Assembly: GCF_954871325.1 (NCBI RefSeq)
Contig: NC_088775.1
Span: 30,605,561 to 30,669,560 of the forward strand
From: Gordionus sp. m RMFG-2023
Taxonomy: Eukaryota > Nematomorpha > Gordioida > Chordodea > Parachordodidae
DNA: 64,000 nucleotides
Direction: 5' to 3'
In this document: one piece after another, positions 56,163-64,000 of the stretch
How positions within the stretch are numbered: position 1 is the stretch's first letter
Layout of the letters: each line of letters opens with the position of its first letter
Notes under the pieces: model-generated
Seen by the model: the letters and a program-made list of their open reading frames with translations, nothing else
Database searches by the model: none
Told to the model about the DNA's origin: nothing
Position numbers and translations under genes: made by a program

Positions 56163-56382
56163 TAGTGTTGTACGGCTCGTTTTGAGTCGATTTTTAAAAA
56201 CGGCTAACTCAATATTTCATCCAGAAAAATATTACGCAAGCCTGAAGATTTTGCTCAGAGAAGGAACAAAGGTCTCGACATATATTAACGAAATCTCGAG
56301 GCTTAGATAATATTTTTCTGGCTAAAATATTGAGTTAGCCGTTTTAAAAAATCGGCTCAAAATGAGCCGTTTAACAACACTA
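56163..56382. mobile_element. Foldback MITE (220 bp) with near-perfect target duplication
   Basis: Long inverted ends: TAGTGTTGTACGGCTCGTTT against (inverted) TAGTGTTGTTAAACGGCTCA, continuing through AACGGCTAACTCAATATTT and CCAGAAAAATATTA on both sides, so it folds almost end to end. Flanks are GTTGGAAT (56155-56162) and GTTTGAAT (56383-56390), seven of eight alike, the hAT size. It is inserted inside the CFLCLW-family unit. Confidence 0.9.
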
Positions 56383-56683
56383 GTTTGAATAGTATAAAAA
56401 ATTTTCTTAAGAGAATAAATTTTTAAACGATGCTCCACAAAATCGGTATGAAGTTCGAACTCCATTTTTTAAAATTTTAAAATCATTAAGCCTTGAGGCT
56501 AAAAATTCGGACTTTCTTTTTGAAAGTTGTAAATTTTTGGTAATGTCATTTATTGCTCTTGTGACATAAATGGCGAATCCTCTTCGGGATGATACTCAAG
56601 ATCAATATTGTCATTGTCCTGGCAACGTAATTTTTCCAGCTGCGAACTATTAAAAAAAGGAACTGTTGTATGCATATTATATT

Positions 56684-57055
56684 TTACCGGATAAACAACT
56701 GACGAAATTTCCCGATAACGAATTTTCTTCTTATTTTTTTATTAAACCCAAATGTACTAATCGAGCAAAAATAACAATCCCACGAATGATTTCTTGCTAC
56801 GTGCCAAAATTCAGGTTTCGAATAAGACAAATATGACCGTTTTCCATTTACCCATGAATTAAAAGAATTATAACATATTTTACACATGTAATTAGGGGCA
56901 AATGGTTTATCCAAATCGTAGAGTGGAATATTGTAATAAATTTCATAAATCCTTTGAATGATTGGAGAAATTGGACATTTTTGTGCGGGCAATATATAGC
57001 CCGCACAGATGTAACAAAATTTAGAGACACACTTTAAACAAGGGGACCTCGGCAT
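56684..57055 (-). pseudogene. Cysteine-rich CFLCLW repeat-associated protein, N-terminal part
   Basis: ATG at 57055; 123 codons. CLKCVSKFCYICAGYILPAQ, then PLYDLDKPFAPNYMCKICYN, WVNGKRSYLSYSKPEFWHVA and NHSWDCYFCSISTFGF. The four CxxC pairs with a D.DKP.AP...C..C core match the N-terminal zinc-binding region that precedes the CFLCLW block in the same family. It ends earlier than full relatives. The gap to the middle part contains the MITE. Confidence 0.68.
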
Positions 57056-58089
57056 TAATTTTTTGTAAAATATTATATAAGGAGGGAATTTGAATAATAT
57101 TTAAAATCCAATTTAAAAAAAAATTAATGAAAGAAATTAAATGTTTATGAAAAATTAAGCGCGATAAAAAATAATTCTTCTCCTTTCTTCCTACTCGTTA
57201 TTTGGCATTATTATTTATTGCCCATACTACTGGTTCAAGGTACTCCATTGGAAAATCATATATTTTGATATAAAAACAAATATTCTTAAATACATCTAAA
57301 AAAATTAATATTAATAAAAAATATGAAAAAATTAGCAATTATTGCATTTTAAATGAATTTTGCTTCAAAAATGCTCAATTCAAAAAGAGTACAAATTAAA
57401 AAAGTGGGTACAGATATCTGATTTTGGTATAAATTGATCATAAATGCATAAAATATTACTAAATACAACTAAAAAAAATAAATATTACCTTAATTTTGCT
57501 TTAAAAATGCTTTATGCAGAGAAAATTCAGTAAAAGTGTACAAATTAAAAAGTTCGAAAATATCTGTACCGACTTTTTTAATTTATAGATTTGGGTTGAA
57601 TTTTCATGGCATAGAGTACTTTTGAAACATAATTAGAATTAATATATAATCTTGAGCATATTTGAAGCAAAATTATATAAAATTTATCTTCTAAAGTTAA
57701 TAATTTTGATAGTAATTTAAATTGAAAACTTAAAACCCCCAAAACAAAATTCTTTACCACTTTTCTCAAAAACCAATCGATAAAAAATTTGTAAATTTAT
57801 AAAGAAATATAAGTTTAACACTATCACCAATTTTCAGGGATTTTTATTCAATACTTTTTAAAATATATCCGTATAAAGACTTAAATTTTACCATTTTTGA
57901 GATTTCGAAAAGTTGTCTTTATACGGTAATATTTTTAAAACTTGAAGTGTAGGGAAAATTTAAAAAACGGATTCAAACTCAGCGTCAAATTCTGCACCAA
58001 AACTTGTTTTTATTTTCTTGTCAGTGTTATTAAAAAATATTCCTCGCTTCTAAATTTCTATAACAATTTAATTATTTGCATTAATATGA

Positions 58090-58485
58090 ATGAATAGGAA
58101 AATGATCACTATAATAAGTTTAAATAGACCATCAAATTTTAAATTGGATTTGAATGAAAGGAAATTTAATTCCTTACTAACTAATTTTGCATTTAAAATT
58201 GTGTATAATAAGCTGAAATTATCAAATATATTAATTAAGAATCATATAGATGATGATTCTACTAATTTGTTTTATATAGAGGGACAACAAATAGTTGTAG
58301 ACCAAAATCAATGTAACTGTGGACTCACAAAATCGTTATTGCTTCCTTGTATGCATATATTTTTTTATAGAAAGAAAAATGATATCAACATTTTTACCCC
58401 AAATCTTGTAATGAAAGATGGTATCGAAATTATTTCACCCTTACTGGAGAAATTAGTAGTGATAATTATATTAACAATATCATAG
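58090..58485 (+). pseudogene. MULE C-terminal part with SWIM zinc finger
   Basis: LNERKFNSLLTNFAFKIVYN is the helix that usually precedes the finger; the finger itself is CNCGLTKSLLLPCMHIFFYR, with the CxC...CxH pattern of SWIM domains. It is separated from the transposase core by the 2.6-kb insertion. Downstream readings decay quickly after 58485. Confidence 0.85.
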
Positions 58486-59421
58486 AAAACTGTAATAATG
58501 ATATTAATAGTGAAATTAGTCATTGATTCACAAAGAAATATAAAAATACACGAATTACCTAAGAAAATCATAACAACCAAAACTCAAAAGTTCAAACATT
58601 TTCATGAACTGGCCCTTCTAATATAAACATTTGCATCCGAATTGTCAAAAGATCAATATAATAAATATTATGATTTTTTTCACAAATATATGAGGCAAGG
58701 GGAAATATTCCTGAAATATTTAAAGAAAAAAATTAAGATAGTAACCAAAATTCTGAAGGAGCCATACTTGATAATTTATCTCTTTTAAATTCAATAAAGA
58801 TGCCACCCTTAAAAATGGGCTATTTGAAACAAATGGACATAAAAAAAGGAAAAAGTTTATAATTATTATTTAATATCTAAAAAATTAATTTTTTAAGCAT
58901 GTGGAAATGTTAAAATTACCATTCATATAAGCAATGGCATATCTGAGCCTGACCATAACTCAAATTATCTTTTATCTTTTGAATATTTTTATTTAGGCAA
59001 GGAAAATAAAGTGAACAAAAATCCTTTCAGTAAATATATATTTATTACACACCATCATATTTTTTTTTATAGCTTCACTACCAAAGAATAATAGAATAGC
59101 AGTATCTTAGTTGCAATCTGTTTTTGCAAATTTAACCAATCACATTCAAAATATGGGACCCCCCAAAGCTATAGATGTTATTCAATACTCTGGTAACTAA
59201 AGTATTTTATCCTTTAAGTGAATATGAATATACATTTATTATAGCTTATTTTTATTTATAGGTGTAGGAAATAAAACAAATTTACCAACTTATTATACAA
59301 TTTCTTTATTTAATATGTATATGTGTCTTGTCTTGTCGTTCACTGGGGAAACACACAATTAAGTGGTCTCTACCACCCAGCAGAGGGCGTATCCAGTGCA
59401 GAGAATTTGCATTCACTGTAT
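58486..59421. other. No feature recognised
   Basis: Probably the decayed 3' part of the MULE followed by AT-rich DNA. From about 59330 the composition becomes more GC-rich (TTCACTGGGGAAACACACAA, CACCCAGCAGAGGGCGTATC), leading into the two-unit repeat. Confidence 0.45.
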
Positions 59422-59585
59422 GGCAGTAATTTACCCTACTGACAGGTCCCATTTAATTAAAGAGGGATTCATGGTACCACTCGTGGATAAGCCAGGATCC
59501 ACTAAGTTTGGTAGTAATTTACCCTACTACCAGGGCCCGTTTAATTAAAGAGGAATGACGGTACCTCTCGTGGATAAGCCAGGAT
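59422..59585 (+). repeat. Two-unit GC-richer tandem repeat (~77 and ~75 bp)
   Basis: Units at 59422-59498 and 59511-59585 share GGNAGTAATTTACCCTACT, TTTAATTAAAGAGG and CTCGTGGATAAGCCAGGAT. Composition differs from the surroundings. The second unit ends exactly where element C begins. Not recognised as a known family. Confidence 0.75.
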
Positions 59586-62307
59586 TAGGGCTGGGAACCA
59601 ATATTAAAAACCCAATATAAACAAAATATTGTATTGGTATTGGTATTGGGTCTAAAATATTGGTATTGGTTTAAACAATATTTTCTATTTCTTGTATTGG
59701 TATTGCTATTGGTATTGGTTTATATTGGTAACTATTGGTTTATATTGGTATTGGTTTATATTCAAATTACTAATTAAAAGAATAGAAATAGTGATTATAA
59801 AACCCTTAATTTCTAATTTTAGATAAACATGGGGAAAAAAATCATGATACCATAAAATCAGGGCTAAGAACCAACTCTCAAAATTTTACTGAATTCAAAT
59901 TCTTTTATTAAACTAGGAATTTATTAGGTGATGTGAATATAAAAAATTTTGATTTAATCATGTATTTTTTGTATCAACAATAATAAACGTATTGATTTTG
60001 AACCATTTTATTTATCACAAAGAACATAGCAAAATAAGTAAACTAAAAATGTAACATAACTCTATTTATACAAAATATAATGCAAAAGAATGATATAATT
60101 TTAATATAAGAGGAAATAATTTTATGTATTTAAGAAGAATCTTGCATGCGCATCCAACTTTTTAGGCACAGGCAAGGTTGTATAGTATGCTCATCTAGTG
60201 AACAACGTTGGTCTGTTATAACACGGTCCTTCTGAAAAAGCCCTTTCAGAGCTAGATGAGGTGGCCTGAATTGCTAGATAATCTCTGGCAATATTTGATA
60301 ATACTGGATATCTATTTTTATTTAATTTCCACCAATCTAATGGATTTGTATCATTGGAAATTGTGGCTTCATCTACGTATTTACTTATTTCTAAGTTATT
60401 ATTATGATGTTTCACCTGATAAATTTTGTCATAAAAGGACAATTTTTTGTTATTTTGTGCTTCATTTGTAAGTTCCACTGAATTGTTATTATTTATTTTA
60501 TAAATATTGTATTCATTAGTAAGATATCCAATAAGAGTTTCCATATTATTATGCTTTAATAAATGACTTGATAGTTTAAATCTTGGGTCAATCATTGTTG
60601 AAATAATAAAGAGGTGTTTATTAAAATTATAGTATTTATTAAGTTTTGTTAAGGCAGCTAAAGAAGCTGTCTTTAAAATAGCATTAGGATTATTATTATA
60701 ACTCTCCACATGCTCAAAAATACTGGAATATAAAGGAATAATTGTTGAAATTGTTGGAGTATTAGCACATGAGGCCATCTCTGTAGCAAAATTAAATGGT
60801 TCCAGAAATTCTCGGAATATTTCTATATTATTCCAGGCTAAGGCACTAATATAATTTTCTTGATTGGTATTTTGTAAATGATTGGTATATGTTGTCAAAT
60901 AGGGTTTGAGCAATATTGTTCTTTCAAGCATTTGGTATGTTGAATTCCAACGTGTTGGTACTTGGTATATCCAAAATTGTGAGGAAATTTTAAATGTGGA
61001 TTTTTTTCAAGATATATTTTTTCGAGTTTAAAAGAAAGTTTAAAAATTTTTTAAAAATTTCTTATTTTTTTTAAAGTTGTATTTAAGGGTTCCAATGCAG
61101 CCATGACAGCCAAATGTATAATATGGCAAAAGCATTTGCACACATTATCAAAATTATCTTTTTGTTTTAAAATTTTTAGAAATGCTAAATTATTACTTGC
61201 ATTGTCTGATGTAATGCAAAAAAAATTTCAAATTTTACTTTTAATACAGAATTAAAAATATTAATAGAATTATGTGCTGATTTAAAAGGAATAAAATCTA
61301 ATAAATGATTATTTAATTTAAAATCATTATCAATATAATGAATTGTTATGCCCATAAAGGGTATTTTATTTGGAGAGGACCAAATGTCCATTGTTAAAGA
61401 AAATTTAGATGTAATGTTAGAAAGTACAGATTTTAAATTGATTAAAGAACTATGATAATGTTTCATAATTTCTATTTTTAGCGTTTTTCTAGAAACTAAT
61501 GTTAGTATGCTATTAAATTTTTAAAAGTGATATCCTCAACTATTGAAAAGGCTAAATTATTTTGAATGAAAAAGTTTATAATTAAATTAGCTTTATTATT
61601 TATATTATTAAGTAAAAATGATTTTATTGTCTTGATTTTTTTACTGCCAATATTTATTTGCTCACATTTCTTATATAATGTTGGGTGGATGGATTTAAGA
61701 TGTGTCCATAATCCTGAGGTTCCAAAATTAGGAAGTGATATTTTTTTTTACATTTATTACAAATTGCCTTTTTTTATTATCACAAGTAGTATAAAATTCC
61801 CAGATTTTTGCTGAATTTCGTCTTTTATTAGATATTGATAATTCTTCTTGTTCATTATCGCTATTATTATTAGTACCAACAGCATCTATATTTATTAACT
61901 CTATTTGGTCTTCATTTATTATAATATCCTAAATAAATAAATAAAATTGATAGATATCATGTAAAAAATTTACTTCCATAATAAAAATAAACTATAATTA
62001 TAAATAACAGAAATATTGATATCACAGTAGTATTTGGAAGAAATAACAGATGTAATCAGTTTTTGCAATGAAAGTAAAAAAAATACCACGATATAATTAT
62101 TCACGATAAACCCAAATTATTATGTTATTTTTAATATTGGTATTGGATTGGTTAAAATTGTATTTAAACAATATATCAAAACCAATATATTTAGGTAATT
62201 GGTATTGGTATTGGTTGTAAAAGCAATACCAATATTTATATATATATTGGTTTATATTGGTATTGGTATTGTAAACCAATATTATATTGGTATTGGTCCC
62301 ACCCCTA
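59586..62307 (-). mobile_element. hAT element C with ATTGGT-type subterminal arrays
   Basis: The left end TAGGGCTGGGAACCAATATT and the right end, inverted, TAGGGGTGGGACCAATACCA match. Both ends continue into degenerate ATTGGT/ACCAAT arrays (59600-59760 and 62110-62300), subterminal repeats probably bound by the transposase. The transposase reads on the minus strand. The flanks (GCCAGGAT and CTTTTCAC) do not match, so no target duplication is visible. Confidence 0.85.
60130..61930 (-). pseudogene. hAT (Ac-like) transposase of element C, several breaks
   Basis: Read from high coordinate: acidic N-terminus (about 61930-61830); BED finger, WEFYTTCDNKK then NFGTSGLWTHLKSIHPTLYK (about 61810-61650), with a frame change between its two cysteines and the helix; LTMDIWSSPNKIPFMGITIH (about 61410; catalytic Asp region); SDNASNNLAFLKIL in another frame (about 61200); then 60931-60191, EFLEPFNFATEMAS, IISTMIDPRFKLSSHLLKH, LDWWKLNKNRYPVLSNIARD, YLAIQATSSSSERAFSEG. 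A frameshift right after ERAFS puts the last part (GRVITDQRCSLDEHTI) in a different frame. Full-length order but inactive. Confidence 0.85.
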
Positions 62308-62367
62308 CTTTTCACCCATTTCAAAGTTTTAATATCTGTTAATATATTTTTTTTTGTTTTCTCCCTT

Positions 62368-62676
62368 TCAAAGCCATCTCATGGTAAACTCTTGTTGCCA
62401 AGTATGCTTAAAAATAATTTCGCTTAATTCTAATGGGGTTAAATATCGTTCACCCGCTTGCCCCAATTCTGGAAAATTTCCCCACTCCTCTTGAGCTCTT
62501 TACTCGTATGACTCCAGTCTGATTTGTTGTACCTCAAGCCCTGTTGATTTTTCTTAATTCGCATAAGCCCCCAGTTTTTTTAGGATCCCTATATCTGCCC
62601 GAGAGTCTATCTCAAGGTTCCTTACGTCTCTTATGAATAATTTAAACTCAGATTTCTCCTCAATACCCTTATAAAG
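62368..62676 (-). pseudogene. Decayed coding stretch of unknown identity
   Basis: One frame stays protein-like for about 100 codons: IEEKSEFKLFIRDVRNLEID, SRADIGILKKLGAYAN, stop, EKSTGLEVQQIRLESYE, stop, RAQEEWGNFPELGQAGERYL, LSEIIFKHTWQQEFTMRWL, then TGA. Both internal stops are TAA at places where Gln would fit, as expected from C-to-T decay of CAA. Charge pattern and codon use differ from neighbouring AT-rich DNA. The family is not recognised; it may be an exon of a host gene or of an unknown element. Confidence 0.4.
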
Positions 62677-62855
62677 AGCAAAAATTTTAATAATAATTTT
62701 ATAATTAATTTTAAAATCATCTTTTTACTTTCAATTTACATGTAAAAATGTGCATTGCAAATATATTTTTCAAAAAAAAAAATTTTTTAAATGTAGACGA
62801 AAATAAGTTTGGTATAATCTAAATAGAGGGCGAGAAATTATGGGTTGAAACTAAT

Positions 62856-63092
62856 TTGGGAAAAAGTAATTCGCCATTTTTAAAAACGAACGTTCATAAA
62901 TCAATAAAATTTACCAATTTTACCATTCCTAATAAGAAAATCTCCATAATAATAGCATCAAGAAGTGCCTCTTCTTATGGTATTTGTAAATCAATTTGCA
63001 ATTGCCAAAAAAGTTGCAACAATAAGAGATGCCAATGTTTTAAAAATGGCATTAATTGTTCCACAAAATGTCACTTAAATATTTGTAAATAA
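62856..63092 (+). CDS. Cysteine-rich CXC-like ORF, possibly the tail of an integrase-type mobile gene
   Basis: 78 codons. The last part, ICNCQKSCNNKRCQCFKNG, then INCSTKCH, is a CxCxxxCxxxxCxCxxxxxxCxxxCH cluster. A very similar cysteine cluster, after a Ser/Ala-rich lead, ends KRAB-A domain-containing protein 2-like integrase proteins (Ginger-type mobile genes) in invertebrates. Nothing of an integrase core is seen upstream, so the call is tentative. Confidence 0.4.
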   Translation: MGKSNSPFLKTNVHKSIKFTNFTIPNKKISIIIASRSASSYGICKSICNCQKSCNNKRCQCFKNGINCSTKCHLNICK

Positions 63093-63577
63093 TAAATAAT
63101 TGTTCAAAATTATATTTTAAATTAATTATCAAAATTAATAAAATATGTTGTTGATTATATGGCTTGAAAAAAATATAAGAAAAATTTATAATGTCATTTT
63201 AAAATTTGTGAATCGATACATAGTTTCAAATATAACTGAAATTTTGACATTTAAAAATATTACAAATTAGATTAAGTTGCTAGCAAATAATTTTATCATT
63301 AGGCTGCAATGAGTTTTTAAAAAGCCATGAGTATATTTAACCCCTGATTATAATTGTATTTAATAATGAAGTGTAAATGTATTTAATTTTTATTTAATAC
63401 CCATGTTGATGTTTTGCGTTAATATTAATAATATTCATTAGGCCCGCTTAAACTGATAAAATTAATGTAATCAAAAGATTTTTTAATTACTATTTATTAG
63501 ATACCCATAAAAATTCACTATCTTATAGCCAGTTGAAATATTTAGACAAGAAGGCCAGATTTATTTTTCAAGTATAT

Positions 63578-64000
63578 GAACAATCTAAATTAGGGGAGGG
63601 GTTGTAAAATTTAAAAATAATAATAAAATAAGATTAGATTTAGAAACAATTATAACAAGAAAAATGGGGGAGAAAAAAGTTCAAAATTTAAAAAAAAAGA
63701 AAAAGGAGCTATAAGAAAAGAAGTATTATGAACAATCGAAATTAGGGGAGTTGAAAAATTAAAAAATAAAATTAGATAAGATTAGATTTAGATACAATTA
63801 TAACAAGAAAAAGGGGGGAAAAAGTTCAAAATTTAAAAAAAAAGAAAAAGGAGCTATAAGAAAAGAAGTATAATTATGAACAATCGAAATTAGGGGGGTT
63901 GGTAAATTTAAAAAAATAATAATATAGAACAAGAAAACAAGAGAAATTAGGGTGGGGTGGGGAGGGTTGGAAAATTTAAGACAAATAATACTTACCAAAA
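63578..64000 (+). repeat. ~150-bp tandem repeat, about 2.8 units, cut by window end
   Basis: GAACAATC(T/G)AAATTAGGGG starts units at about 63578, 63730 and 63878 (steps 152 and 148). Units contain AAGATTAGATTTAGA, TATAACAAGAAAAA.GGGGG and AAAAAGGAGCTATAAGAAAA. 63093-63577 before it is AT-rich with nothing identified. Confidence 0.9.

Larger units (their letters stand above)
55465..58089. other. Insertion splitting the MULE coding region
   Basis: Holds the cysteine-rich minus-strand coding pieces (55760-57055) and the foldback MITE (56163-56382). 57060-58030 has no gene; a duplicated motif GTACAAATTAAAAA occurs at 57390 and 57538 and ends close to GGTACAGATATCTG / AATATCTGTACC inverted words. 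The precise borders with the MULE could not be fixed. Confidence 0.55.
54217..58485 (+). mobile_element. MULE-type element/gene, split by a 2.6-kb insertion
   Basis: The coding order DNA-binding domain, MULE transposase, SWIM zinc finger on the plus strand is the Mutator-like arrangement also seen in animal ZSWIM1/3-like proteins. The first two parts lie at 54217-55464 and the SWIM finger at 58090-58485. Between about 55462 and 58030 lies foreign DNA with minus-strand coding. No terminal inverted repeats were recognised, so the outer limits are those of the readable coding sequence. Confidence 0.8.

Noticed and set aside
60256-60471. Plus-strand 71-aa reading inside element C
   Set aside because: Antisense shadow of the hAT transposase coding region.

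Overview
The window is AT-rich, intron-bearing eukaryotic DNA, almost certainly from an invertebrate animal. The evidence is one long host gene with 11 recognised small exons and GT-AG introns, encoding a golgin of the GCC1/GCC88 family with a C-terminal GRIP domain, plus a dense load of animal-type repeats: hAT, MULE, LINE and LTR fossils, foldback MITEs and long microsatellites. The species cannot be fixed from sequence alone; a chelicerate, insect or cnidarian would all fit.

Layout. 1-1287: unique AT-rich DNA with a small 53-bp tandem repeat. 1288-9811: a giant inverted repeat, two arms of 2135 bp with no length difference and identical translations wherever compared, around a 4254-bp centre. 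The centre holds a dimeric satellite array (about 4110-5666) and a decayed hAT-like element. 9812-11850: remnant of a Ty3/gypsy-like gag-pol (minus strand) that meets the right arm almost exactly at its edge. 12659-16015: an old LTR retrotransposon with both LTRs. 16020-17320: a very decayed LINE. 17345-18250: a hAT remnant. 18.3-22.4 kb: no convincing gene, one possible short exon at 18490.

22452-42163 (minus): the host golgin gene. Its introns hold two (GAAA)n arrays, a LINE with recognisable endonuclease and reverse transcriptase, a tRNA-like segment, a 2.0-kb hAT with a perfect 8-bp target duplication, and several short non-autonomous hAT elements. Seven splice junctions (exons 1 to 7) and two further ones (8 to 9, 10 to 11) agree in phase. 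Two junctions, between exons 7 and 8 and between 9 and 10, are unresolved.

42392-58485 (plus): a MULE-type gene or element, divergent from the golgin gene with 228 bp between start codons. Its 5' part has a 54-nt phase-0 exon in four tandem copies. Copy 1 is split by a hAT (element A, 42551-53516, perfect duplication GTCAGTAA); a second hAT (element B, 46447-53506) lies inside A, and the end of a third, related copy lies inside B. The MULE coding region is split again, at about 55.46-58.03 kb, by a segment with a cysteine-rich repeat-associated protein, itself split by a 220-bp foldback MITE.

58.5-64 kb: a GC-richer two-unit repeat, a hAT with long degenerate ATTGGT-type ends (element C), a decayed coding stretch of unknown identity, a small cysteine-rich ORF and a 150-bp tandem repeat running off the window.

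Only the golgin gene looks like a working host gene. It would make a trans-Golgi coiled-coil tether recruited through its GRIP domain. Everything else recognisable is mobile DNA, most of it broken.
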